Assembly (NCBI GenBank): GCA_002482775.1
Contig: DLGQ01000090.1
Location: forward strand, 1-14,189
Reading direction: 5' to 3'
DNA from: Flavobacteriales bacterium UBA7690
GTDB taxonomy: Bacteria; Bacteroidota; Bacteroidia; Flavobacteriales_F; PHOS-HE28
Length of the DNA stretch: 14,189 bases
Shown here in pieces: positions 1 through 7,475 of the stretch. The first letter of the stretch is position 1. Every line of letters begins with the position of its first letter. A model generated the notes under the pieces. That model ran no database searches. It worked only from the letters and a program-made list of their open reading frames with translations, and was not told the origin of the DNA. Made by a program: the position numbers and the translations under genes.

Positions 1-1
1 C

Positions 2-319
2 TTCCAACTGCCCAGCGTGAACGTCCCTGTGCTTGGCATCGTGGAGAACATGGCGTGGTTCACGCCTGAGGAACTACCGAACAACAAGTATTACATCTTC
101 GGGCAAGGCGGCGCGCGTGTGTTGGCGGGTGAATTGAACGTGCCACTGCTCGGGGAGATCCCTTTGGTGCAGAGCATCCGCGAAGCCGGTGATGTGGGCC
201 GCCCTGCCGTGTTGCAGGATTCCACCGTGGCTTCGGCCGCCTTCAACGACCTTTGCGTAGCCTTGCAGAAGCGATTGGCCGAAGTGACCAAGCCCGCCGC
301 AGCACCTACGCCCGCCTGA
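2..319 (+). CDS. mrp: Mrp/ApbC-family Fe-S carrier ATPase, C-terminal part (5' end outside window)
   Basis: The reading frame is open from the left edge of the window, so only the last 105 or so residues of the protein are present. The visible part contains VPVLGIVENMAWF near its start, FGQGGARVLAGELNVPLLGEIPL in the middle (a segment typical of the Mrp/NBP35 P-loop ATPase C-terminus) and an Ala/Pro-rich tail. Mrp proteins bind ATP and carry or transfer Fe-S clusters in the cytoplasm. The Walker A region must lie upstream and cannot be checked here. A GTG at 17 could be read as a start, but the homologous sequence continues upstream of it (FQLPS), so it is internal. The stop codon is one base before the next gene, a NifU-type scaffold, which indicates a shared transcript and an Fe-S assembly role. 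The family assignment is confident. Confidence 0.9.
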   Translation, partial: FQLPSVNVPVLGIVENMAWFTPEELPNNKYYIFGQGGARVLAGELNVPLLGEIPLVQSIREAGDVGRPAVLQDSTVASAAFNDLCVALQKRLAEVTKPAAAPTPA

Positions 320-320
320 T

Positions 321-584
321 ATGGACGCCCTGGAACTTCAACTCTGCGAAGAACGCATCCGCGAGGCGCTCACCGATCTGCGTCCTTTCCTGGAAGCCGA
401 TGGCGGCGACATCACTTTGGAAGAAGTGACCTCCGATGGCATCGCGCGGGTACGTCTGCACGGCGCCTGCAGCAGTTGCAGCATGAGCCACATGACCATG
501 AAGGCCGGCGTGGAAGAGGCCATCAAGCGCGTGGCTCCGGCTATCGTGCGTGTGGATGCGGTGAACTTACCGGTGGTGGCGTAG
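321..584 (+). CDS. NifU C-terminal-domain (Nfu-type) Fe-S scaffold protein
   Basis: This is an 87-residue protein made almost entirely of one NifU-like C-terminal domain. Residues 23-31 (FLEADGGDI) and the CSSC pair at residues 50-53, followed by SMSHMTMKAGVEEAI, are the hallmark Nfu signature; the two cysteines are the expected Fe-S ligands. Nfu proteins accept a cluster from the primary assembly machinery and pass it to apo-enzymes in the cytoplasm. The ATG is separated by one base from the mrp stop, so the two are almost certainly translated from one mRNA. The Fe-S-dependent KorAB genes follow after a short leader containing a hairpin. The small size is normal for stand-alone Nfu proteins. 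The confidence is high for the family and inferred for the client enzyme. Confidence 0.93.
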   Translation: MDALELQLCEERIREALTDLRPFLEADGGDITLEEVTSDGIARVRLHGACSSCSMSHMTMKAGVEEAIKRVAPAIVRVDAVNLPVVA

Positions 585-653
585 GAGCTGGTCCCGGCTG
601 GAGTGCATCGGCGCTTAAGGCGCACCGCCCCGTAACTTCGCGCTCCGAAAGCT

Positions 654-671
654 GGCCCCTCTTCCGGGGCC
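654..671 (+). promoter_or_regulatory. GC hairpin in the korA leader
   Basis: The arms GGCCCC (654-659) and GGGGCC (666-671) form a perfect 6-bp GC stem around the loop TCTTCC, ending 7 nt before the korA ATG. There is no T-run after it, so it is not a standard intrinsic terminator. It could be a processing or attenuation structure, or simply lower translation of korA. The remaining 94-nt gap after the nfu stop shows no clear TAnnTTTG promoter element. The hairpin is visible in the sequence; its function is a guess. Confidence 0.4.
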
Positions 672-678
672 CAACGAA

Positions 679-2577
679 ATGTCCAACACCACTTTGAAGC
701 CCAAACCCACGGAGACCCGCCAGAACGTGGTGATCCTCTTCGCAGGGGACAGCGGCGACGGCATCCAGCTCACCGGCAGCCAGTTCACCGATACCAATGC
801 GCTCTTCGGCAACGATGTGAGCACCTTCCCGAATTTCCCCGCGGAGATCCGGGCACCGCAAGGCACGCTCGCCGGGGTCAGCGGCTACCAGTTGCATTTC
901 GGCAGCGTGGAGATCTTCACGCCCGGCGACCAATGCGACGTGCTGGTGGTGATGAACGCCGCTGCGCTGAAGGCCAACCTCAGCAAGCTGAAGAAGGGTG
1001 GCACCATCATCGCCAACACCGATGGGTTCGACAAGAAGAACTTGCGTTTGGCCAACGTGGCCGGTGAGATCGATCCGCTGACCGATGGCTCGCTCACGGG
1101 TTATGCGCTACATACCGTGGATGTGACCAAGCTCACACGCACGGCGTTGGAGGGCACCACGCTCGGCATGAAGGAGAAGGACCGGTGCAAGAACATGTTC
1201 GTGCTCGGCTTCATCAACTGGATGTACAGCCGCGAGAACGCGCTTACAGAAGGTTTCCTCCAGAAGAAGTTCGGCAAGAAACCTGAAGTGCTTGATGCCA
1301 ACATGAAGGCGTTGAGCGCAGGCTACTACTACGGCGAGACCAGCGAGACCTTCTCTACGCGTTTCGAGGTGAAACCCGCGCCCATGCCGAAGGGCACGTA
1401 CCGCAGCATCACCGGCAACCAAGGCACCGCGCTCGGACTCATCGCGGGTGCGCAGAAGGCGAAGCTCGATCTGTTCTACGGAAGCTACCCGATCACCCCG
1501 GCGAGCGATATCCTGCACGAGCTTTCGCGTCACAAGAATTTCGGCGTTATCACCTTCCAAGCGGAAGATGAGATCGCCGCCATCAGCAGTGCCATCGGCG
1601 CGAGTTATGGTGGTGCGTTGGGCATCACCGCCAGCAGTGGTCCGGGCATCGCGTTGAAGACGGAAGCCATGGGTCTTGCCTTCATGCTGGAACTTCCGCT
1701 GGTGGTCGTGAACGTGCAGCGCGGCGGACCCAGCACCGGACTTCCCACGCGCACCGAACAAGCGGACCTGTGGCAAGCCGTACATGGCCGCAATGGCGAA
1801 GCACCGATCCCCGTGATCGCCGCGAGCACACCGATCGATTGTTTCGAGATGGCTTTCGAAGCGGTGCAGATCGCCCTGGAACACATGACGCCGGTGATCC
1901 TGCTCACTGACGGATACATCGCCAACGGATCGGAACCATGGCGGTTCCCCGAAGCGAAGAGTCTGCCGGAGATAAAGCCGCCGTTCATCCCCGCGCGTGA
2001 ACAGACATCCTCGGAAGGGTTCCTTCCTTATCAGCGTGATGAGCGCGGGGTTCGTCCGTGGGCATTGCCCGGTCAAACAGGCTTGCAACATCGCATTGGC
2101 GGGATCGAGAAACAGGACAAGACCGGCAATATCAGCTACGAGCCGATGAACCATGAGCTGATGGTGCGCTTGCGTGGTGAGAAGGTGGCGCGCATCGCCG
2201 ATCGGTACAAGCCGATCCGGTTGGACAGCGGCCCACCAGAAGGGGAGCTGCTGGTCGTCGGTTGGGGATCCACGTATGGTGCCATCCGCACCGCAGCGTT
2301 ACAGTTGCAGGCCGAAGGACATAGTGTGGCACACGTCCATATCCGTCACCTGTTCCCGTTCAACAAAGGCCTGGGTCCACTGCTGAAGAAGTACAAGCAG
2401 GTGTTGATACCCGAGATGAACAGCGGCCAATTGCGCCAACTGCTGCGCGCCGAATTCCTGGTGGATGCGAAAGGCTTGAACAAGATCCAAGGCATGCCCT
2501 TCACCAGCGAAGAGATCCGCACCGGTGTCCTCGAACTTTTGTCCCCCGCGCCGAAGGTTTCGGCGACTTCGGTATGA
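679..2577 (+). CDS. korA: 2-oxoacid:ferredoxin oxidoreductase, fused gamma-alpha subunit
   Basis: This 632-residue protein is the large subunit of a KorAB-type enzyme, which oxidatively decarboxylates a 2-oxoacid (often 2-oxoglutarate) to the acyl-CoA using ferredoxin, in the cytoplasm. Residues 18-36 (with AGDSGDGIQ) begin the gamma domain, which runs to about residue 215. The alpha/pyrimidine-binding domain follows, with GSYPITPASDIL at 268-279, FQAEDEIAAISSAIGAS at 293-309, TASSGPG at 318-324 and GGPSTGLPTRTEQADL at 349-364. A C-terminal domain around residues 520-560 (VVGWGSTYGAIR) completes it. Gamma-alpha fusion at this length is usual in Bacteroidota. The stop overlaps the korB start by 4 nt (ATGA), so the subunits are translationally coupled. 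There is no obvious Shine-Dalgarno site. The substrate cannot be fixed from sequence alone; 2-oxoglutarate is the likeliest. Confidence 0.93.
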   Translation: MSNTTLKPKPTETRQNVVILFAGDSGDGIQLTGSQFTDTNALFGNDVSTFPNFPAEIRAPQGTLAGVSGYQLHFGSVEIFTPGDQCDVLVVMNAAALKANLSKLKKGGTIIANTDGFDKKNLRLANVAGEIDPLTDGSLTGYALHTVDVTKLTRTALEGTTLGMKEKDRCKNMFVLGFINWMYSRENALTEGFLQKKFGKKPEVLDANMKALSAGYYYGETSETFSTRFEVKPAPMPKGTYRSITGNQGTALGLIAGAQKAKLDLFYGSYPITPASDILHELSRHKNFGVITFQAEDEIAAISSAIGASYGGALGITASSGPGIALKTEAMGLAFMLELPLVVVNVQRGGPSTGLPTRTEQADLWQAVHGRNGEAPIPVIAASTPIDCFEMAFEAVQIALEHMTPVILLTDGYIANGSEPWRFPEAKSLPEIKPPFIPAREQTSSEGFLPYQRDERGVRPWALPGQTGLQHRIGGIEKQDKTGNISYEPMNHELMVRLRGEKVARIADRYKPIRLDSGPPEGELLVVGWGSTYGAIRTAALQLQAEGHSVAHVHIRHLFPFNKGLGPLLKKYKQVLIPEMNSGQLRQLLRAEFLVDAKGLNKIQGMPFTSEEIRTGVLELLSPAPKVSATSV

Positions 2578-3605
2578 GCACGACGAACGGAACAATGCCT
2601 GTGGAGAAGATCGACTTCTCGTCGGATCAAGAGGTACGCTGGTGCCCCGGCTGCGGCGACTACAGCATCCTGAAGCAAGTCCAGACCTTGCTCGAGCAGA
2701 GCGGAAAGAGGAAGGAAGAGGTCGTCTTCATCAGTGGTATCGGCTGCTCTTCGCGCTTCCCGTACTACATGGACACCTACGGCCTGCACAGCATCCACGG
2801 GCGTGCGCCTGCGTTGGTCAGCGGCCTGCGAAGTGTGCGTCCGGAGCTCAGCGTATGGATGATCACCGGTGATGGCGATGCCCTCAGCATCGGTGGCAAC
2901 CACATCATCCACCTGTTGCGCCGCAACTTGGATGTGAACGTGCTGCTCTTCAACAACGAGATCTACGGCCTAACGAAAGGGCAGTATTCACCGACTTCTC
3001 CCGAAGGTGCGGTGACGCGCAGCACGCCGATGGGCAGCACCGATCACCCGTTCAATCCGCTGGCCTTGGTGAAGGGTGCGGATGGCACGTTCATCGCCCG
3101 CAGCATGGACCGTGACCCGAAGCACATGCGCGAGATCCTCGCCCGGGCCGATGCGCACCGCGGCACCAGCTTGGTGGAGATCTACCAGAACTGCAACGTC
3201 TTCAACGATGGTGCCTTCGAGGTCTTCACCGAGAAAGCGACCAAGCCTATTCATACGATCTTCGTTGAGCATGGTAAGCCGCTGACCTTCGCTAACGGCA
3301 CACGCGGTATCAAGCTGAACGGCATGACACCCGTGATCGTGGACACCTACGCCGGTGGCACCAGCCTCGAAGATCTCTGGATCCACGACGAACGTGATCC
3401 CTTCAAAGCATCCATCCTCGTCCGCCTCTTCGATGATCCCCGATTGGAAGGCGCCATGCCACGTCCGTTCGGTGTGTTCTACGTGAACGATCGACCAACG
3501 CACGAGGACAAGCTGCGCGCCCAAGTGCAACGTTCCAAGGAGATGAAAGGCCCCGGGGATCTGGACATGTTGCTCAAAGGCGAGCATACGTGGACGATCC
3601 AATAA
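2574..3605 (+). CDS. korB: 2-oxoacid:ferredoxin oxidoreductase, beta subunit (TPP- and Fe-S-binding)
   Basis: This 343-residue beta subunit carries the thiamine pyrophosphate site and the cluster ligands. WCPGCGDY (residues 23-30) and GIGCSSR (55-61) supply conserved cysteines for a [4Fe-4S] cluster. GDGDALSIGGNH (99-110) and NNEIYGLTKGQ (127-137) form the Mg-TPP binding motif. No separate ferredoxin domain is present, so electrons are expected to leave to a soluble ferredoxin. It overlaps korA by 4 nt and together they form a complete two-gene enzyme. The stop codon is only 4 nt from the first REP-like palindrome, which may protect or end the transcript. Length and motifs match the family. 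The exact 2-oxoacid specificity is inferred. Confidence 0.93.
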   Translation: MSTTNGTMPVEKIDFSSDQEVRWCPGCGDYSILKQVQTLLEQSGKRKEEVVFISGIGCSSRFPYYMDTYGLHSIHGRAPALVSGLRSVRPELSVWMITGDGDALSIGGNHIIHLLRRNLDVNVLLFNNEIYGLTKGQYSPTSPEGAVTRSTPMGSTDHPFNPLALVKGADGTFIARSMDRDPKHMREILARADAHRGTSLVEIYQNCNVFNDGAFEVFTEKATKPIHTIFVEHGKPLTFANGTRGIKLNGMTPVIVDTYAGGTSLEDLWIHDERDPFKASILVRLFDDPRLEGAMPRPFGVFYVNDRPTHEDKLRAQVQRSKEMKGPGDLDMLLKGEHTWTIQ

Positions 3606-3609
3606 TGGG

Positions 3610-3632
3610 GTCACCGTCTTCCAGACGGTGAC
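3610..3632 (+). repeat. REP-like palindrome 1
   Basis: A perfect 10-bp stem (GTCACCGTCT / AGACGGTGAC) with a 3-nt loop TCC, preceded by GGG. It begins 4 nt after the korB stop. Size, loop and flank match the two other copies at 3644 and 4081, and a decayed RAYT transposase lies between copies 2 and 3, which fits the known REP-RAYT association. It may also act as a transcript-end structure for korB, although no T-run follows. Confidence 0.8.
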
Positions 3633-3643
3633 TTCATTCCGGG

Positions 3644-3666
3644 GTCGCCGACTTCAAGACGGTGAC
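3644..3666 (+). repeat. REP-like palindrome 2 (imperfect)
   Basis: The same 23-nt layout as copy 1 in the same orientation, 34 nt further on: arms GTCGCCGACT and AGACGGTGAC with loop TCA. One G-T wobble and one A-A mismatch interrupt the stem. It is preceded by TTCCGGG. Copies 1 and 2 form a direct tandem pair, as is common for REP clusters. Confidence 0.75.
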
Positions 3667-3777
3667 TTGTCAAGCCAGTGATCAGAATGTGACCTTGGAG
3701 GTAGCCCCAAGTCATATGATGCAAGCGTTGCGCTCATGGCCACACCCCTCAGTCTGGCACGAAGCCTTGCCTGAAGG

Positions 3778-4079
3778 ATGCCAAACGAAGGCTACATCCT
3801 CGAAGACCCTTTCTTCGACGACGAAGACGAGACCGTCCGTACCCGGCGCAACCTCCCGCATTGGAGCCAGAAGGGAAGGCTCTACTTCATTACATGGCGT
3901 GTAGCCGATGGTCTTTCACAGGAAGCCTTTAAGCGGATCCGGAGCGATCGCCGGAAGTGGGTGCGTGAGACGAGTATTTCGACCGCCTCTTACGAAACCA
4001 AATGCATCTAGAAAGGGTTGAGGAGTACATCGCAGCACATGTGAAGCAAGGGGCGTATGTAGTGCGACGGCAGAGTTGA
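3778..4079 (+). pseudogene. REP-associated tyrosine transposase (RAYT) remnant, internally deleted and frameshifted
   Basis: Two pieces of one protein are visible in different frames. The first starts at the ATG at 3778 and includes RRNLPHWSQKGRLYFITWRVAD, closely resembling the RAYT N-terminus. The second, from about 3969 in another frame, reads DEYFDRLLRNQMHLERVEEY and ends at the TGA at 4077; it resembles the RAYT C-terminus. The middle of the protein, which should hold the HxH pair and the catalytic tyrosine, is missing, by comparison with a usual length near 200 residues. The junction is close to 3968. The remnant cannot encode an active transposase. Three REP-like palindromes flank it. 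Positions 3667-3777, upstream of the start, hold nothing else that I recognise. The assignment is from motif memory without a search; I am confident in the remnant status and fairly confident in the family. Confidence 0.75.
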
Positions 4080-4080
4080 T

Positions 4081-4103
4081 GTCACCGGCTTCAAGCCGGT
4101 GAC
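4081..4103 (+). repeat. REP-like palindrome 3
   Basis: A perfect 10-bp stem (GTCACCGGCT / AGCCGGTGAC) with loop TCA, starting 1 nt after the stop of the RAYT remnant and ending 7 nt from the stop of the convergent anti-sigma gene. The stem differs from copy 1 by compensating changes (GTCT/AGAC to GGCT/AGCC), so base pairing is preserved while sequence changes. This supports a role for the folded form. Confidence 0.8.
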
Positions 4104-4110
4104 CCGAGCA

Positions 4111-6771
4111 TCACTCCTTTGCCTGCACGGTGTTCCCAATGCGACTTACTCCTTCTCGCACGAAATACACGTCACGGGCGTAACGCAGGCGAACAGGTTT
4201 CCCATTCCGTATCGCCGGCGTCCATTTCGGCATGTTCCGGAATAGGTCCAAAGCTTTCCTGTCATAGCCCGGGTAGAGCACTTTGGCGATGCGTGGTTGG
4301 TAGATGGTGCCGTCCTCCAGGACCCAGAATTCGATCTCCACGCGGCCTTCGATGAACCGGTTCAGCGGATCGAATTCATTGCGGAGCGATACGGTGAGCA
4401 GTTCGGTCAACGCCTTTTCGCCGAAGGGATAGCGCGCCGGACGATCGAGGATGCGGCGGTTGTTCGCTGTTCCTGATCCGCTGATGCCGCAGGGTAGCAC
4501 GATGGGCAGAAGAGCGTTGTGCAGGTCCGCGCGCGCTTTGTTCGCGGTGCGGCGTTGGTCATCGGTCCGCAGCCAGGCCATGTAGCGCGCTTCATCGGAC
4601 AAGCCACGTGCTACTTCTTTACCCAAACTGTTGAGTATCCGTTCCAGTTCCGCGTGGGGAACGGGAACGGGGTCGATCTGCATTTCCATGCTTCCGGGTG
4701 CTACGGCTTGCACGGCGATGTGGTGCTGACCGTCCTTGCGTGCCAAGCACACCACGTCGTAGGTCAACTTCTTGTTCAGATCCTCACGGAACAGGTGACC
4801 ACCATCCGTCATGCGCTGGTAACTGTTCAATTCGCGCGGCACGAGGTAGGCGGTCACTTCATCGAAGCGTGTGCGATCAACCACGTTCATGGTGAACGGG
4901 GAATAGCCAACGGTCACCTTTTTACGTGTGTTGGGTTCGATGTATTCCATGTTGCGCCGTTCAGCCGTTACCCAGTAGGTGCTCTTGTCGATGTTCCACC
5001 AGCCGGTGCGCGGGATCACCACTTGGTAGGCGAGCGTAGGTGGCTCGCGCGAAGGAGCTTCTTGCGCAATGCCGAGCTGTTGACACGCGCTGGTGAGGTT
5101 CGCGGCATACTCCCGCTGGAAACGTTGCAGTTCCTGCTCGTACCGCTGTTGCGCCTGTGCGTCTTGGAGCTCTTGTGCGGTGCGATCCTTGTCCGCCTGT
5201 TCATCCCAGAACGTTTCCTGTGTCTTGCGTGTAGCTTCTGCTGCGGCCCGGCTCCATTTGCCATACAGGCGGGCTAGCCGTTCACTGCTGCGGCGTGGCA
5301 GCTCCACTCGGCCATCACCGCGACGAGCGAACGCGGCGAAAGACGGATGGCCCATCCGCACCACACGCGCATCAACACTGCTCAAGTCCTCATCCAGCGA
5401 TCGTACGTAGGCATCAAGTACGCCATTGTCGCAGGTGCCGTGGATAGCCTGCATGCGTTCCTCGAACGCGCGGGTGGCCAAGTTGGTGTTGTTGAAGCGT
5501 GCGTTCCAGATGGTCATCACCTTGGAGGGGTCTATGCCGTAGCGACGTTCGCTGCCCCCATCATCCACCCAATCCAGGATCTTATCGATCTGTTCGTCGG
5601 TGAGGTCGTTGGGTGGCATCACGGTCCTGTTCCATTTCTTGAAGAGAGAAACAGCGTGGTCGTTCCCAGAACGGATCATCCGCTGGGAGTCGCGTACGAA
5701 TTCATGAAGGCTCCCACGCCCTTGCCAACGCTCACGAGCTCCGGCGATGGCAGGACCGGTCATGTTATCCACGGGTTTGTGGCACGAGTGGCAATGGGCC
5801 TCGTAAAGCCACTGTCCGGAGTTCTTGCCCATCGAAGCGCGCAACGAGTCGGCCGTCATGGGTCCGTCCGCATGCAACACTTTTGCGAAGGCGAGGTAGA
5901 GGCTGTCGGAGAAGATCTTGTCACCCGAATTCTGACCGAGCTCATTCAACTTGGTGCAATAGCCCGGCGGATAGAAGTCCAAGGTGTTGATGTCCACAGG
6001 GACCAGTGTGCTTTTCAGTGGCCGTGGATCTCGCCAGTCGATGGTGCCATCTTCGGTCTTCACGCCGGCATAGAGTTTCATTCCGGTCTGCTGCGGGTCG
6101 GCGGGCACCATCGCGATCAACGGGATCTCCGGGTTGATCTTGACCGGTCGTCCACGGTAGGTCGCTTGCAGGTGCATCATGCCACCCGTCTCCAACACAG
6201 TGTCACCGCTCATGGTGCTGAGGCCAGCCTTCATGATGGATGCTGCGCTGAAGGCCTCGACCAGATCGATCCGCACGTTGCCGGTGATCACATCCCCGGC
6301 ATCGTCCACGAAACAGCCGTGCGGGATGTCGAGCACCACGCCGTTGGGTGAAAGCACGGTGGTGTCGCGGTCGGCTTCGATGTGGAGGACGAGCGTATCC
6401 GAGCGATCATCTGTGAGGAGCGTAGTGCCTGCGTGATCCTGGGATGCGTGTTCCGTCCGTTCGCTGATGCGACCCTGAGGATCTTCCTGCTGCCACAGGA
6501 AGAAGACGCTTGCCGTGATCACTGCGATGATGAGCGTGCCCGCCACCCAAGGCCCGGTCTTGCCCATGCGATATGCCGAATAGGCTTTTGCTGCCGCGTT
6601 GCGTGCGGAGACGCGCTCGAGTCCTTCGCGGATGTTGCGCTGGTCGTCGTGGAGTTCGCGCAGGTCGGAGTCGTTCTGTAGTCGTGCTTCGAAAGTCGCG
6701 CGTTCGTCGCCGCTCATGGATCCATCCAAGTAACGATCCACCAGTTCCATCAGGGTTAGTTCTTTGCGCAT
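4111..6771 (-). CDS. Composite transmembrane anti-sigma-like protein with cytochrome c and TonB-C-like domains
   Basis: This 886-residue protein begins with a short cytoplasmic head (residues 1-70, including VDRYLDGSMSGDERATFEA) typical of Bacteroidota anti-sigma factors. A single membrane helix follows at about 75-93. The exported part contains a conserved-looking beta-rich segment (about 136-250), then a c-type heme site CHSCH at 327-331 with a candidate Met ligand in VMPPNDLTDEQ (M385). A charged coiled-coil-like stretch lies at about 508-560. The end (about 811-864, VEIEFWVLEDGTIY, MPKWTPAIRNGKPV) resembles the TonB C-terminal domain. It follows the sigma-factor gene by 4 nt, so it is very likely its regulator. 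The heme would be attached in the periplasm, on the same side as the TonB-like end. I infer a heme/redox or envelope sensor; the true signal is unknown. An alternative is a scaffolded cytochrome that only borrowed the anti-sigma head. Confidence 0.75.
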   Translation of the reverse strand: MRKELTLMELVDRYLDGSMSGDERATFEARLQNDSDLRELHDDQRNIREGLERVSARNAAAKAYSAYRMGKTGPWVAGTLIIAVITASVFFLWQQEDPQGRISERTEHASQDHAGTTLLTDDRSDTLVLHIEADRDTTVLSPNGVVLDIPHGCFVDDAGDVITGNVRIDLVEAFSAASIMKAGLSTMSGDTVLETGGMMHLQATYRGRPVKINPEIPLIAMVPADPQQTGMKLYAGVKTEDGTIDWRDPRPLKSTLVPVDINTLDFYPPGYCTKLNELGQNSGDKIFSDSLYLAFAKVLHADGPMTADSLRASMGKNSGQWLYEAHCHSCHKPVDNMTGPAIAGARERWQGRGSLHEFVRDSQRMIRSGNDHAVSLFKKWNRTVMPPNDLTDEQIDKILDWVDDGGSERRYGIDPSKVMTIWNARFNNTNLATRAFEERMQAIHGTCDNGVLDAYVRSLDEDLSSVDARVVRMGHPSFAAFARRGDGRVELPRRSSERLARLYGKWSRAAAEATRKTQETFWDEQADKDRTAQELQDAQAQQRYEQELQRFQREYAANLTSACQQLGIAQEAPSREPPTLAYQVVIPRTGWWNIDKSTYWVTAERRNMEYIEPNTRKKVTVGYSPFTMNVVDRTRFDEVTAYLVPRELNSYQRMTDGGHLFREDLNKKLTYDVVCLARKDGQHHIAVQAVAPGSMEMQIDPVPVPHAELERILNSLGKEVARGLSDEARYMAWLRTDDQRRTANKARADLHNALLPIVLPCGISGSGTANNRRILDRPARYPFGEKALTELLTVSLRNEFDPLNRFIEGRVEIEFWVLEDGTIYQPRIAKVLYPGYDRKALDLFRNMPKWTPAIRNGKPVRLRYARDVYFVREGVSRIGNTVQAKE

Positions 6772-6775
6772 GGCC

Positions 6776-7345
6776 TTAGTGGGTTCGTGTAGCTTGTGTG
6801 GTGGGCACGGCGAGGTGACGGTAGCGTTTGCGCGCTTCTTCCAGGCATTTGTACTTCCGCGTTTTCGCGGCGCCCTCCCCGGCGAAACCCAGCGCTTTGG
6901 CGATCATCGTCAACGGCTCGTTCTTCACATAGAAGCGGGTAAGCACCTCCAGGCATTTTGTGCCAAGCGACTTCAACGCTTCTTCGGCGTGCTGGAATTC
7001 CTGCTCTCGCGCCAGCATTGCGGTGAGGTCAACGGTGGCATCACCACCTTCCTCTGCTGACCACCTTGTGAGCGTCTTGTTCCGCCTGCGCAGTTCTTCG
7101 CGCCAGAGGTTGCGGCAAACGGCGAAGAGGAACGTGCTGATGGTGCTACTGAGAACGAAACCTTCGACCCGCACGCGACGATGGAAGATGATGAGCGCGT
7201 CTTGGAAAATGTCCTTGGCATCAGCTGGTCGCCCACTGTTCTCGCGCACCAGATGTTCCACCTTCGGCAAATGCGCATAGAGGGCTTTGAACGCCTCATG
7301 GTCCTTGCCCTGCCGGATAAGCTCGATGATGCGTTGGTCGTTCAT
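6776..7345 (-). CDS. ECF-type RNA polymerase sigma factor (sigma-70 family)
   Basis: This 189-residue protein has the two-domain layout of ECF sigma factors. Region 2 spans about residues 20-90 (DAKDIFQDALIIFHRR at 42-57; STFLFAVCRNLWREELRRRNK at 70-90). Region 4 spans about 122-175 (LGTKCLEVLTRFYV, LTMIAKALGF, ARKRY), including the helix-turn-helix that reads the -35 region. I chose the ATG at 7345 (MNDQRIIELI) because the open frame continues upstream for about 111 further residues with no family similarity. It is the first gene of a two-gene operon with the composite anti-sigma protein, which should hold it inactive at the membrane. Autoregulation is usual in such pairs, but no matching promoter pair was recognised. 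The target genes are unknown; the divergent outer-membrane gene is a candidate. Confidence 0.88.
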   Translation of the reverse strand: MNDQRIIELIRQGKDHEAFKALYAHLPKVEHLVRENSGRPADAKDIFQDALIIFHRRVRVEGFVLSSTISTFLFAVCRNLWREELRRRNKTLTRWSAEEGGDATVDLTAMLAREQEFQHAEEALKSLGTKCLEVLTRFYVKNEPLTMIAKALGFAGEGAAKTRKYKCLEEARKRYRHLAVPTTQATRTH

Positions 7346-7408
7346 GGCGCGGTGACTGGCCCTTGTTCCAAATGGTCGCAACCGTTGTTCACCCTTGATG
7401 GCAAGGAT

Positions 7409-7428
7409 GAAGAAAGGTGACCCCGGAA
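7409..7428 (-). repeat. Possible left half of a REP-like element
   Basis: Read on the minus strand, TTCCGGGGTCACC matches the flank and left arm of REP copy 2 (TTCCGGGGTCGCC) at 12 of 13 positions. It continues with TTTCTTC, similar to the GTCTTC of copy 1. The right arm is absent, so no hairpin forms. It lies in the 130-nt gap between the sigma-factor gene and the divergent outer-membrane gene. It may be a decayed or truncated REP, or a chance match. No clear TAnnTTTG promoter was seen on either strand of this gap. Confidence 0.35.
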
Positions 7429-7475
7429 CAACGCGGTCGTCTCTATGGCCAGTATCCGCGAACTTCGCACTTGAG

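Noticed and set aside
615..633. GGCGC/GCGC inverted motif after nfu as a terminator
   Set aside because: The stem is only 4 bp around TTAAG and has no T-run.
1108..2154. Long minus-strand open frame inside korA
   Set aside because: It is antisense to a well-supported coding sequence; its composition reflects the GC-rich codons of korA.
3669..3693. Possible fourth REP-like palindrome (GTCA ... TGAC)
   Set aside because: Only four outer base pairs match and the internal arms do not pair; it is too weak to count.
3778..4079. CRISPR or IS end structure around the palindromes
   Set aside because: Only three palindromes with unequal spacing and no unique spacers; no inverted terminal repeats or target duplication were seen.
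4519..6351. Long plus-strand open frames (252 and 334 residues) opposite the anti-sigma gene
   Set aside because: They are shadows of the minus-strand gene with no recognisable domains and no signal or start context.
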